The notes: generated from the sequence alone by a model not told the origin. 64,000 bases of DNA from Nitzschia sp. DOCU1 (GCA_951394045.1 OX595999.1:1736001-1800000); one strand, 5' to 3'; numbered from the stretch's first letter, positions 33,012-42,931 are shown. Numbers and translations are program-made.

Positions 33012-33470
33012 TTAGTCCGTCACTCTTCTCTTCTTGATGTTGCGACTGTCCCCTGAGGCTTGTTGGGCGTTATCGTCGCCATCATCAGAGTCATTCACTT
33101 CTGGGCTCGTCGTAATAGGCAGAATCTGTGTAGCAGGCGATTCCGAGGCGTCGCCAGAAGGATAGGGCTTGGGGGCAAGGTCCGCCGGTCCATTGATCGG
33201 AGGAAAGAATAAATCAGCATCGTCGTTGATGAGATCGAGCACCGACTCGATCACATGGCTGAGAACAGCTCTTCGTTCTGGGGGCTGGTACCACGATCCA
33301 TGATGCGGTGATGAGATGCTGCGATGAGACTGACGCAAACCCTGAGTACTGGTTTCGTCGGCATGAACTGGGATCGAGGAAGCAATCAAAGCGGCTGCAC
33401 TGAGCAGGGTGTTACGATAGACGGGGCCGTTCATGGTGGGCTGGCCATTGATTGAAGAGGAGCACGTCAT
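33012..33470 (-). CDS. Hypothetical nuclear-type protein
   Basis: 152 aa from the ATG at 33470 (MTCSSSINGQPTMNG); the frame is open to 33596 without changing this choice. Composition is Ser/Pro/Asp-rich with one helical segment (RRAVLSHVIESVLDLINDD), an acidic run (NDSDDGDDNA) and a basic C-terminal end (NIKKRRVTD) that could be a nuclear localisation signal. I recognise no family. It lies about 220 bp outside the left end of the transposon, reading away from it, and is not part of the element. Confidence 0.45.
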   Translation of the reverse strand: MTCSSSINGQPTMNGPVYRNTLLSAAALIASSIPVHADETSTQGLRQSHRSISSPHHGSWYQPPERRAVLSHVIESVLDLINDDADLFFPPINGPADLAPKPYPSGDASESPATQILPITTSPEVNDSDDGDDNAQQASGDSRNIKKRRVTD

Positions 33471-33687
33471 GATGCTTCTGATGTAAAGTATTGTTATTCT
33501 TGAGAGTGTCGCGTTCTGTGCTGATCCTCGAGGGGCTGGTCTTTCAATAAACTGAGCTTTTGTCAAAACGGAATGCTGTCCGTTCTCCTTGTTCAAACTT
33601 TGAGGTGATGGCTGAGGTTACCCGAGTTGCCCATCAACTGCTGCCGCATAAATTCGAAGAATTTGTGCTCAGTAGATTTTGGGGGTA

Positions 33688-33882
33688 TTATGGTTCCAAT
33701 CTTTCCGGAAACGGAAAAACTTTTTTTTATTTTTCCCCCGACATGACCCGAAGCCGAAATCTTTTCGATCGCCAGATCGCCGGGCGAGCTTCGGATTGGA
33801 GGGAAAATCACGGTCCGACGCGTAGATAAGTCCCGTAGACCATAGTAGAAAACTGAACGTCGGCTTTCGTTTTCCGTTTAGC
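33688..33882 (+). repeat. Left terminal inverted repeat of the transposon
   Basis: 195 bp beginning TTATGGTTCCAATC and ending GTTTTCCGTTTAGC. It contains an internal T-run/C-run (CTTTTTTTTATTTTTCCCCC). It matches the reverse complement of 36967-37161 with about eight differences. Preceded by the TA target site. Confidence 0.95.
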
Positions 33883-33942
33883 CCCTCACGAAATTGGCGA
33901 CGATGACCAATAATCACCAATCTACCTGCATCGTACGACAAT

Positions 33943-35064
33943 ATGGACATCAACAACCACGGAGGGTACTACCATCGAGGTAGTCGGTACGGGATTGACA
34001 AGCGAATGGCAGTCATCGAGGCCTTTTTGGATCGCCAAAAGGCCGACCTTGCCATGGACGAAGAAATCGAACAAGATGGACGCAGCTTTGGGGCGCTCCA
34101 CATACGGGAGGTGGCGGCGGATTGTCGGGTAGGAGTCAGGTTTGCCTACAATGTTATTCAAGAGTATTTGGCGATGGGCTATGTGAGGGAGCCTACCGAG
34201 TACCAAGACGATTTAAAGGCAATAAGGCAACAATACACTAAACTTGGTCCCGAAGAATCTTTGGTCCTTCTGTCACTTCGCTGTGAGAACGACCAGCAAC
34301 TGTTGACTGACTACCAGCGGGGCCTCCAGCTGGCCACTGGGACAGTTGTTTGTGCGACGACAATCGACAACTTCTTTAAAAAGCGGTTCCAACACAAGGG
34401 AAGTCTGAGGAAGTCCTCCATGGTTCCACTGGATAAGTGGAAGCCTTCGAATATTGAGGCATATCACGAGTTCATGCGGACGATCGCTTCCTTGCCCCGA
34501 CACGACAAGTTTCATTTCATCGATGAGAAACATATCGTGAACAAGGATTGTTACAACAATAGGGTTCGTGCCGACCCTATCACAGGGGCGGTTCGGTGCA
34601 TTCTGGTGTCGGGAAACTTTCGAAGGGCCTACAATATGATTGCGATCATACGATGCAATCAGGTGGGACCACCAATGCACTACAGCATTGGTGAAGAAAA
34701 CGGTACTGCCGCTAATTTCACGGCCTACATCGAGTACTTGCTCCAAATCGGCTGGTTCGAGCCCTACGATGTGCTTATTTTAGACAATGCGGCAATTCAC
34801 TCAGGCGCCGAAGCTGCCATCGTTGCCGACCTTTTGTGGGAAGTTCGGAGGGTTGTGGTAGTTCCCTTGCCCACCAGGGCACCGGAACTAAACCCCATTG
34901 AGCTAGTTTTTCACATTCTGGCCCGCCGCTTGCGCCAGAATCGGTACTTTAGTAATGGAATCGTGAACGCGGCGACGATTTCGGTGCCGAACCAGGTGCA
35001 AGAGATCGTCTCTAGAATCACCGCCAAAACGGTGATCGACTGCGCCATTCACTGCGGGTATTAA
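33943..35064 (+). CDS. DD38E transposase (IS630/Tc1/mariner superfamily)
   Basis: 373 aa from ATG. The N-terminal third (about residues 20-110) has helix-turn-helix character (IREVAADCRVGVRFAYNVIQ), expected to bind the inverted repeats. The DDE_3-type catalytic core shows Asp194 in HFIDEKHIV, Asp281 in LILDNAAIH and Glu320 in PELNPIELVF; 38 residues lie between the second Asp and the Glu. All three metal-binding residues are present and the frame has no break. It cuts and pastes the element at TA sites. The start lies 60 bp inside the left repeat. DD38E spacing differs from classic Tc1 (DD34E) and mariner (DD34D). Confidence 0.93.
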   Translation: MDINNHGGYYHRGSRYGIDKRMAVIEAFLDRQKADLAMDEEIEQDGRSFGALHIREVAADCRVGVRFAYNVIQEYLAMGYVREPTEYQDDLKAIRQQYTKLGPEESLVLLSLRCENDQQLLTDYQRGLQLATGTVVCATTIDNFFKKRFQHKGSLRKSSMVPLDKWKPSNIEAYHEFMRTIASLPRHDKFHFIDEKHIVNKDCYNNRVRADPITGAVRCILVSGNFRRAYNMIAIIRCNQVGPPMHYSIGEENGTAANFTAYIEYLLQIGWFEPYDVLILDNAAIHSGAEAAIVADLLWEVRRVVVVPLPTRAPELNPIELVFHILARRLRQNRYFSNGIVNAATISVPNQVQEIVSRITAKTVIDCAIHCGY

Positions 35065-35375
35065 ATAGTACAATAGCCGGTAACAATATATAGTCTACGA
35101 TACAATGCTCAATACCAAAAATAGATTCTTTCATAATCTTATTACATAGTAATCACTACGCTTCAAAAGTTGATTCTACCACATTGTCGATCGTAACTAA
35201 TAGTTATATAATACGCTAGCATCAAGAATCCTGAAAGTTTAGTACTAATATTCTTATTCTGTAGTTATTAATATGCTAGTTTTGAGCCGACTTGCGTGGA
35301 AAATCCACCCAAGCCGAAGTTTCTCGAAGCTAACATTAAAGTTTCTCGAACGGAACATGTCGTAGTGCTCCTCTC
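35065..35375. other. Internal transposon spacer between convergent genes
   Basis: AT-rich, no frame; probably the 3' ends and polyadenylation region of both element genes. Confidence 0.5.
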
Positions 35376-36947
35376 CTACCATTCAGTCTTTTCAGAGTCG
35401 GATTCCTCATCGCGTTCATCGCGTTCATCATCTTTGTCCTCGGGGTCTTGGCCTAGCCGAAGTTGCTTGTCGTGCTGCTGCGCTTCGGACTTACCATAGA
35501 CAATCTCCGGCGATTCTTCTTCACCCGAAGAAACACCAGAGTCGCTGCAGCAGAGGTCAATCGGATTGTGCCGATTGCTCTGATTCATCTTCCTAAGCTT
35601 TCTTGGACGCTGCGGGGGCGTCGAGAGCACCGTTTCAGGTGAAACCGAAGCGATTTGCGTCGGCGTTTCAGTTGGGTGCATGGACGACTGCGTTTGTTGG
35701 GGTGCTGGAGGCTCCTTGTAGCACTCCAAAACGCTAGCAACCACCTTACCTGTTCCCTCGTGGATGTAGACATCCATACCCGTAATGGTATCCCGGGTAC
35801 GAACATATCCACCGGGAACTCGAATAGGTGGGGACGCCACGACCTGCTGAGCCGACGATGCTGGTTGTTGCCTGACAGGTCCGGTAGGCGGACGAGTACT
35901 CGTAGACGATGCGGACGAAGGCATCTGGGTGAGGGTCTGTTGGACCCAGACCGGAGGATAGTGGTGGTTCGCCAAGGAATCAGGACCACCCCCGACACTT
36001 GGAAATGTACCGCCTTGTTGACTAGCAGCGACAGCAGCTGCATTTTGGAACGCCGACGCTTGATTGATGCGATCCTTCGACGTCCCAACGTTGCGACGGT
36101 GCTCCTCGCCTTTGAGGAAAGCGCGATTACGAGCAATCGCCTTCATGCATTTGGCACGATGGGCGTGCACTTGCTTCTTTACCTCGCCTTCTGCCTCCTT
36201 GACCTCGATGGCCTTGCGCTTCAACGACTCAACTCGCTGTAGCTCCACCTCCTTCTGACGTACCTTTAGTTCCTCCTTTCGCACGGATGCTTGAACTTTT
36301 AGTTCGTTTTGCCTATTTAGCTTCTTCTGTACAGCGTCATGTCGTTGCAGAAGTTGCTTAAGGACTTTGCCCTTGTCGGCCACCTCAGACTTGAGCAGCT
36401 GGTGTTGGTCCGACAAGACTGCCAACTTACCCTCGGCAGCATTTTTCTGTGCGACCACTTTACTGTGGGCCAGCTGGCAAGTCTTGAGCTGAGAGAGCGC
36501 ATGTCGGAGCTCCGAGGCTTGGATCTTCGACGAAGACTTGAGGGTCTCGATCTGCTTCGATGACTCGAGCTGGAGCTTGACATAGCTGGCCTGGGCTTGG
36601 CCAACCTCCTTCTGGCGCCGTGCCTCAGCTCTAGCACGTGCAGCGTCCAGTTTGGCCTCGGCTTTGCTTTCTTGGATCTCCAAACATCCTTTCAACTTCT
36701 TTATCTCCGAATCTTTCTTATCGCAAGCCGCCTCCCGACGGCTGAGAGCGAACGTAGATGCGGTCCGATGCTGGCGTTGTTGCTCTTGAAGCCTGCGGAT
36801 TCTTGCCCTAAGTCCTTCGATCACTCGAATGCAAGGGCTGCCGACAGGACAGGCAGGTGCATCCACATGTTCTTCCTCGCCATTTTCGTTATGGGCCGGC
36901 TCCTCATTAGGGCCGTTGGGGTCTTGTTCGTCTTGGTTATTCATCAT
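35376..36947 (-). CDS. Transposon second gene: coiled-coil protein
   Basis: 523 aa from the ATG at 36947. Order of parts: acidic Asn/Asp/Glu-rich start (about 1-35); a CPVGSPC-containing linker; a long Lys/Glu/Gln/Ala-rich coiled coil from about 45 to 295 (RARIRRLQEQQRQ through KCMKAIARNRAFLKGEE); a Gln/Ser/Pro-rich stretch; a short conserved-looking block GGYVRTRDTITGMDVYIHEG with GTGKVVASVLECYKEPP; a motif NPIDLCCSDSGVSSGEEESP that resembles a SUMO-interacting or acidic Ser motif; and a very acidic Asp/Glu/Arg tail. No catalytic family is recognised. It sits fully inside the inverted repeats, starting 20 bp from the right one, so it travels with the transposase. Possible DNA-bridging, regulatory or chromatin-contact role, purely inferred. 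Confidence 0.8.
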   Translation of the reverse strand: MMNNQDEQDPNGPNEEPAHNENGEEEHVDAPACPVGSPCIRVIEGLRARIRRLQEQQRQHRTASTFALSRREAACDKKDSEIKKLKGCLEIQESKAEAKLDAARARAEARRQKEVGQAQASYVKLQLESSKQIETLKSSSKIQASELRHALSQLKTCQLAHSKVVAQKNAAEGKLAVLSDQHQLLKSEVADKGKVLKQLLQRHDAVQKKLNRQNELKVQASVRKEELKVRQKEVELQRVESLKRKAIEVKEAEGEVKKQVHAHRAKCMKAIARNRAFLKGEEHRRNVGTSKDRINQASAFQNAAAVAASQQGGTFPSVGGGPDSLANHHYPPVWVQQTLTQMPSSASSTSTRPPTGPVRQQPASSAQQVVASPPIRVPGGYVRTRDTITGMDVYIHEGTGKVVASVLECYKEPPAPQQTQSSMHPTETPTQIASVSPETVLSTPPQRPRKLRKMNQSNRHNPIDLCCSDSGVSSGEEESPEIVYGKSEAQQHDKQLRLGQDPEDKDDERDERDEESDSEKTEW

Positions 36948-36966
36948 CGTCGCCAATTTTGTGATA

Positions 36967-37161
36967 GCTAAACGGAAAACTAGAGCCGACGTTCAATTTT
37001 CTACTATAGTCCACGGGACTTATCTACGCGTTGGACCGTGATTTTCCCTCCAATCCGAAGCTTGCCCGGCGATCTGGCGATCGAAAAGATTTTGGCTTCG
37101 GGTCATGTCGGGGGAAAAATAAAAAAAAGTTTTTCCGTTTCCGGAAAGATTGGAACCATAA
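36967..37161 (-). repeat. Right terminal inverted repeat of the transposon
   Basis: Inverted copy of 33688-33882, reading inward from the TA at 37162-37163. Differences from the left copy are mostly transitions. Confidence 0.95.
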
Positions 37162-37163
37162 TA

Positions 37164-38047
37164 AGAAGACCCGTGTCTTTCGCGGTCCAACTGTTGTTGA
37201 AGTCTTGCACCAATCAGAAATCGCGAAATCACACCAACCAGGACACCCAGCGCTCTTATTGTGCCTGGGAAAAGGAACTCACTTTCCACACTCCGTGCCG
37301 GTGTTCTTTACGTCGAACGTAGCAGAACGCGGGTACGGCCCTACACAACGGTAGAAAAGAATAGGGCAAGACTTTAGATGTTCCGTGAGTTCGTTGAGGA
37401 ACAATGTTGTCCAGTTGACGGCATAATAACACGGTCGACTCGGTTACATGGTTCCGAGCGGTAATGCTGTAGCTGTTGTCGGCAAGCACAAGATTAACCA
37501 ACTTCAACACAAGATCTATAGTGCGTTAAATACGACGAACGTTGGTCCCGATAAATGTCCTCAGCTCAACAGCGTTGAATGGAAATCCGTATTTAGTGCG
37601 AACGTTGGTTCTGGAACGAGTTCAACAGGGCACAATAGGAATGAGTTTTGCGTCGCCAACAAATTTGCGCTAAACTCGGATGTGTAGCAAATCTATTTCC
37701 CAAATGTAACGTAGAGGTGCTTTGGACGACGCAAAGATACCTCCGTCACTACCGTAGGTTAAACATAAACATTCGGTAAGATAACTTCGCTAAAGGCAAA
37801 GAAATTCCAGTCCTCATTTTCGCGGTTAAGATGGTTTCTTAAGTATTAGGAATCGAGCGTTATTGTCGGTCACAGCTGCACTACTGTCTGTATCGATCTG
37901 TGATGTCATGTTCGGGATCGACGATGATGACTGATGGGTACCGTTGTTAGAAAGCAGGTGGTTGTTAACAATGTCCCAGCGATGATGTTTGCTAGCTAAT
38001 GGAAGCTTTTATTTGAGTGTGTGTGTGTGTGGTGGGGGCTGGGGGGC
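37164..38047. other. Spacer, no gene seen
   Basis: Holds a near-duplicate phrase (GTGCG/TTA..AACGTTGGT at about 37521-37545 and 37594-37612) and a short GT run (38018-38032) just before the sirtuin start. No gene. Confidence 0.4.
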
Positions 38048-39259
38048 ATGTCCTCATCATCGGATTCACTGTTGGGACGAAAGCGCCCAGCCCGACGTCA
38101 AGCAGCACAACGCGCCCTTGATAATCTAATCTCAGCATGGGCAGCCAATGATGATTCGGTCGCCCCAGCGATTAATGATTCTATCTTTTCTCATTTTTCT
38201 GGTGGAAGCCCCGGTATTATCTTCTCTGGTGCTGGACTGAGCGTTTCGGCTGGCCTGGCAACATTTTCGTCGGGACGAGGTGCTGATGCCGATGACATCG
38301 GAAGAGGGTCGTCAGCCCCCAAGAAAAAACCAAAATCAGAATCAACGTGTGACGACGATGAGAGGAACCTGTCTATCTACGAGAGGGCATTGAAGCGATT
38401 AGGCGTCCGAAACGGGATGGAAGCCTTCTACTTTCGATTCCTTGAAAAGCAGCCGCTGGCCTGTTTTGGATTTCTGGCGGATATATTTCATCAGGTGTCT
38501 CGAACCAGTCCGACTATCGCCCATCAAGCGATACATGCTATGGAAGCCAGTGGTCGACTTATTCGTCATTATACAATGAATATTGACGGGCTAGCCACTG
38601 CTGCTCCTGCTGGTTCGTCGGCGAAGACGTCAGTGTGGCACTCCACGACGAACCCCACTGGACTGACAGTAGAGCTCCATGGCACTCTTCATCATCTGTT
38701 ATGTCGTCAGTGTGGGACGGTCCATGATACCGGCGATGTTATACCTCTCGACTTTTCGGGGTCAACTACTACTCAGTCTAAACAGGAAAGCTCGGAGCGA
38801 TCGTCCACACCAAACTGCGTCAAGTGCAGGGATGGAACGTTGCGTTTCAAAATTCTCATGTATGGGGACAAAGAGAGTCACCTGATTACCAAGTCGAATG
38901 GTGGCGACGATCCATTCCAAACAATACTAGCAAAAGATGTTGCGTTGGCCAAGTGGATCGTCTGGGTTGGGGTCTCGTTTCGGCAACAAGCCTCGTGTGA
39001 ACACTTCGAAAAGGTCTTGGCCCTTGCCCGACAGCAAGAACATCATGTCCCTATTCTGATTGTTGATCCTCGGGCCCGAAAGGCCGTGGAAGATCTAGAG
39101 TCCGCCGTTGGAAGTCTAGTGGACGACAATGGGGTTCAATTGATTTCAATGACGAGTGACGACTTTTTTCGAAGGATACAACATGATCTCCAATCAGACG
39201 AAAGTAACACCAACAGCAACAACAACGCCGGCGGGGCAAGGGAAGCAATAAACCCCTAG
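38048..39259 (+). CDS. Divergent sirtuin (Sir2-like NAD-dependent deacylase)
   Basis: 403 aa from the first ATG of the frame. Sir2 landmarks in order: IIFSGAGLSVSAGLATF (NAD-binding GAG loop, near residue 60), TMNIDGL (family TQNIDGL), the catalytic His in VELHGTLHHLLC, two zinc Cys pairs (CRQCG and CVKCRDG), FKILMYGD (family xPxVVxFGE) and WVGVSF (family xGTSL). Unusual: the PDFR that normally follows the GAG loop is replaced by LATFSSGRG, and the Gln of TQN is Met. Both contact NAD or the acyl-lysine in known sirtuins, so activity may be changed or lost. A basic KKKPKSES stretch may be a nuclear signal. Fold assignment is firm; enzyme activity is uncertain. Confidence 0.85.
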   Translation: MSSSSDSLLGRKRPARRQAAQRALDNLISAWAANDDSVAPAINDSIFSHFSGGSPGIIFSGAGLSVSAGLATFSSGRGADADDIGRGSSAPKKKPKSESTCDDDERNLSIYERALKRLGVRNGMEAFYFRFLEKQPLACFGFLADIFHQVSRTSPTIAHQAIHAMEASGRLIRHYTMNIDGLATAAPAGSSAKTSVWHSTTNPTGLTVELHGTLHHLLCRQCGTVHDTGDVIPLDFSGSTTTQSKQESSERSSTPNCVKCRDGTLRFKILMYGDKESHLITKSNGGDDPFQTILAKDVALAKWIVWVGVSFRQQASCEHFEKVLALARQQEHHVPILIVDPRARKAVEDLESAVGSLVDDNGVQLISMTSDDFFRRIQHDLQSDESNTNSNNNAGGAREAINP

Positions 39260-39829
39260 GCGTCTTTGCTATGATCACAGTTGCGTAGTAGGAATCAATA
39301 CCGAATCAGCCTACCGGTAGCTGGCGGCATTTCGCCCACTTTGGGTTCCAGATCATGGTAATTGTGTAGGAATTCGCCGAACCGTGTTAACGACGACGTG
39401 CGGTTCTTATTGTAGCTTTCTTTGCGTCTTTGTACTCCAACTTCATGGCTTTACTGCTTCGTTCCGGATTCCCTTTCTTATTAGTGCACTACTAGTAGAA
39501 AAGACGCCGATGCTACGGTCACTTGGTGGGGGGGGGGGGTATGTAGTGTGTTTGCCTCAAGACAGAAAGGACAAATTTTACTTATTAATTTGAGATCGCA
39601 CGCGACATCTGAATGCCTTCAACCCTTTTAAGCAATTTTGTCGTCGTATCGCCCACCCATCGCTAATCGCCTGCCGAGCTCCCGAATACAGACAGAGTGC
39701 TCCCACATAGCTCGGGCATGTCAACATTGGTCGACTGTTTGGAAACATGGACTCTTGCTGTTTGGAACGATGTGTCTACACCGTCTCTCTTTGATTATTA
39801 GAGTTGTTGTGTAAAGACTTTGTGGAATA
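39260..39829. other. Spacer with a 12-G homopolymer
   Basis: Contains a run of about 12 G at 39528-39539. No gene. Confidence 0.5.
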
Positions 39830-41560
39830 TTAGTTGCATGTCCTTGTTGCCGTGGAGTATTTGTGGGGTTCAGGCCCCATTGCTATCACTGGGCTGCATC
39901 ATCGACACTGAAAACTGGGGTCACTTGAAATGGAGCTTCAAATTCTCTCGGACCATACAAATAGCATTAGCTCCAACAAGCTAAGATGCGAATTGACCTT
40001 GTTACAGCGCTGGACTACGACCCTTCCTTTGCGCAGCAAAGGTTCATCGGTATCAGCTGCATTACATTAATACCAATGATAGGAGGATCGCTTTGACTCG
40101 AACCATGCAGCGTCGACGAGCAACCGCTGTTGAGATGAAAGGGTTGCTCAGGCGGGTAATGACCCTGCCTGTTACCGCGGTGGAGTACGCCCCATCTTTT
40201 GCGCCCATCCTTTGCGCGGCGAAGTTTCATTGGTAGCAACTTCGCATCAATTCCGATGGTGTAAGGATCGATTTAAATTGAGATTCAGATTTTCTCGGAC
40301 CAAGCAGCGTCGACTAGCATCAGCCGCTTCGATGAAATAGTCGGTCAGGTTCGCGGCCTTCTTGCTGTCGATCAACACAAGTCTTCTTTTGGCTATCAGC
40401 TGCACCGCACCATCGAGAGTGGCAGCATAATTACTGTAAATGGAGCTTGAGATTGCGACTCTTTCTATGTGTGATGAAGGAAATATGGCTTTCAAATGCA
40501 CCACATCATCAACAATTCAAACGGCGTACTCGGGTCCTACAACTTTGACTACTATCGGATGCGGTCATGGATCGCTTTAAATCGAGTTCCAGATTCTCTC
40601 AGACCATACAACGTCGGCTAGCACCCGCTGGGCAGATGAAGGTGTCGCTCGTGGTCATGTCATTGTTGCTGTGGAGTACGATTCTGCCTTTGAACAGTGG
40701 CGAGGGTCCATCGCTATGCGCTGCACCGCATTATCGAGAATGACAGCGAAATGGACCTTCAGGCTATGTCCGACCCTACATCATCGCCGAATCTAATCGT
40801 CTACGGAAATGAGAAAGTAGCTCAGGGTTATGCCTTCTTGTCGTTAAAACCACGACCATCGCTATCGGCTGTACCACACCATCGGCAACAATTGCACGAT
40901 GATCCTCAAAGTGGAGCTTGGGGCTCTCTCGAAGCATACATCTTCGAATAGGATCGCCTGCGGGAATGAATGAAACGCTATAAGCGTTATGTCCTTCTTG
41001 CCATTGACCACGATTCTTCCTTTCTGTGGCAACAATGCATAGCCGTCAAATGAGCCACATAAGGGTGAATGGCATCAGGAACACTATAAATTGAGCTTCC
41101 GACTCTCTCGGCCGGACCATCAGCATCGACTAGTAGCATCAGCTGCTGAGGACATAGAAGCGGTCTACGTGTCGTTGACCACGATTCTTTCTTTGTGCGG
41201 GTAGGATCCATCGCTATCGGCTTCGCCGCATCATTCCGCACCGGGATGAATCGAGAGCGTCAGAAGACGTAGCACCGTGTAGAGTCGCTCAGGGTTATCT
41301 AATTGTTGCCGCGAACTGAGATTCTTGCTTTGTGTGGTGAATGCACCATAGCTGTCAACTGCATAACACCATCGACAGTGGCAGCAAAAAATGGAACTTA
41401 CTCTGATCCTACAGCGTCGACTAAGATTGGCCACGGTTACGGGTGCTGGCATGTAAAATGGCGCATCGGCGACTATACGATCATAGAAGCTCCGTGCTTC
41501 GATAGCTGCGATTGTTTGAGTTACAATTTCAGCGTCGTGATGATGTACCAAGAAGTGAGC
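39830..41560. repeat. Decayed tandem-repeat field (unit about 150-175 bp)
   Basis: Two phrases recur with many changes. One is like ATCGCTATCGGCTGCACCGC followed by (A/C)TCATCGA, at about 39879, 40044, 40395, 40710, 40858, 41212 and 41347. The other is like TGGAGCTT..CTCTCGGACC followed by ATACAGCGTCGACTAGCATC, at about 39931, 40280, 40573, 40908 and 41090. The spacings (135-175 nt or about double) suggest an old tandem array. No open frame follows the repeat, so it is not a repeat protein today. Confidence 0.7.
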
Positions 41561-42022
41561 TTGGTGTAGGGATTATCCTTCGAAACTGATGTACTGTCCT
41601 CCATCATTGTCGAATCAACGTACGTCACTCTACTAGTGAGATGGTTTACATCAAAAGCCTGCCAATTATGCCAAGTAGTACGTCCGCAATCGCTAGTTGC
41701 TGGGAACCATCTCGACGACCACTAGCTAGAAGAAGAAACTCTAATAGTACATGCCATAGAACGCTACCGAAGCAAGTTTGGTATTATGAGAGCCCTTTAG
41801 CCACGGAGAGATTGCCACTCTAGTAGATGGATGTTGCCGTGCTAGAATCTCATCACGGGTCTAGGGTATATAAGTAATCAGATAGAAGCCTCAAAAAAGG
41901 ATATCCAGTTTTTCTAATGTGGTAATACTTTTACAAACGAACTTGGCTTTCGCAAGTTTCGGAGTTCTACATATGTGGCGGTGGGTAGCAAAGATAGTAT
42001 TGTATCATCATGATCCTCCTCT
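41561..42022. other. Spacer, no gene seen
   Basis: 3' flank of the Q/N-rich protein gene; contains TCACTCTACTAGTGAG (41627-41641), a short inverted repeat, and CTCTAGTAG motifs. Confidence 0.4.
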
Positions 42023-42931
42023 TCATGATTGGTTCTTTTTCTTCTTATTCTTGGGTGCATCGTTTTCATCGTCCGGCAACAAATCTTCAAATGATTTTCG
42101 TTTGGTCAGTTTGCAGGAACCAGGTGCTTCAACATCATCGTCTCCAAAGTCAATCAAGCACCATTCATCTTGATTTTCTTCATCGGAAGCAGATTGTTTC
42201 TTCTTCGATGACGATGATTGCCGAAGCATTTCTTCCAGGGTCTTCTCCGGAAGCATATTGTCCGTAAGAGCGGAACGGTTCTTCGTGGACGAATGAGCGT
42301 CACGCTGGGATGTTTCCGGAGTGACAGTTGTGGGGGGCTCCAGGAGTGTTCCTGGTTGATTCTTGGGCGCCTTGGGTTTGCTATTGTTATTGCGGGGTGC
42401 TTCCTTCTTCTGGGGAAGGCCTCCTTCTGATTCTCCCCCCAGTACCATGTCCAGCTCATCATCATCAAAGAGATCCGAATCACTCACATTCGTCGGAGAA
42501 GATCGCTGCTGGACCATTTGAGGCTGTTGGGTATAGGAATTGCCTATTTGTTGCTGCTGGGGCATCATCCCACCATTGGACAGAAATGCCTGCGGCGACC
42601 CCCTTGGCATGAAGCCGTTAAGTTGCTGCATCATGGAAGAGTTAGACGGAGTAATGACCCGGTTAACACCCATCATCGACCCCATGTCACTGCCAAGACC
42701 GTTCCAGCTAGTACTTTGCAAATTGTTGGGTTGCGCGGGGTCATCCATCAGCATCGACGCCATTTCGAACAAATCATCTTCGGAAGGCTGACGGTTAGGA
42801 TTGTTCCCCAGGTAGCGTTCCTGATGAGCCCGGAAGTTCATTTGTTGTTGACGCTGCTGGGAAAGCGCCATGTTAAGGATGCGGGCCGGATTTGGCGGCG
42901 CCCCGCTTCTGCTATTCATCATGTTCATCAT
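42023..42931 (-). CDS. Gln/Asn/Met-rich putative nuclear protein
   Basis: 302 aa from the ATG at 42931 (MMNMMNSRSGAPPNPARILN). The upstream frame to 43117 is not supported by an ATG with good composition. The chain is rich in Gln, Asn, Met and Ser, with several acidic patches (SEDDLFEMASMLMDDP, DSDLFDDDELDMVLGG), WCLIDFGDDDVEAPG, and a basic C-terminus (KRKSFEDLLPDDENDAPKNK plus KKKN). Acidic hydrophobic segments in Q/N-rich context resemble transcription activation domains. No folded domain is recognised. It lacks the helicase-associated domains of the two genes downstream, though their N-terminal halves have similar acidic DDxF-type patches. Function unknown. Confidence 0.6.
   Translation of the reverse strand: MMNMMNSRSGAPPNPARILNMALSQQRQQQMNFRAHQERYLGNNPNRQPSEDDLFEMASMLMDDPAQPNNLQSTSWNGLGSDMGSMMGVNRVITPSNSSMMQQLNGFMPRGSPQAFLSNGGMMPQQQQIGNSYTQQPQMVQQRSSPTNVSDSDLFDDDELDMVLGGESEGGLPQKKEAPRNNNSKPKAPKNQPGTLLEPPTTVTPETSQRDAHSSTKNRSALTDNMLPEKTLEEMLRQSSSSKKKQSASDEENQDEWCLIDFGDDDVEAPGSCKLTKRKSFEDLLPDDENDAPKNKKKKNQS

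Larger units (their letters stand above)
33688..37161. mobile_element. IS630/Tc1/mariner-type DNA transposon, complete, two genes
   Basis: A 3474-bp element bounded by inverted repeats of about 195 bp that both start TTATGGTTCCAATCTTTCCG and are flanked by TA on each side (33686-33687 and 37162-37163), the target duplication of this superfamily. Between them lie a transposase gene (plus) and a coiled-coil protein gene (minus) that converge. The transposase has an intact acidic triad, and the repeats differ at only about eight positions, so the insertion looks recent and possibly autonomous. Most Tc1/mariner elements are 1.3-2.4 kb with one gene; the second large gene is the unusual part. Confidence 0.93.

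Noticed and set aside
33593..33956. Small protein frames at the left end of the transposon
   Set aside because: They lie across the inverted repeat and appear again at the right end as mirror frames; they are shadows of the repeat.
37020..37354. Small protein frames at the right end of the transposon
   Set aside because: Same reason: translations of the inverted repeat, not genes.
39830..41560. A CRISPR-like array
   Set aside because: Repeats are too long, too diverged and without unique spacers, and the genome is eukaryotic.
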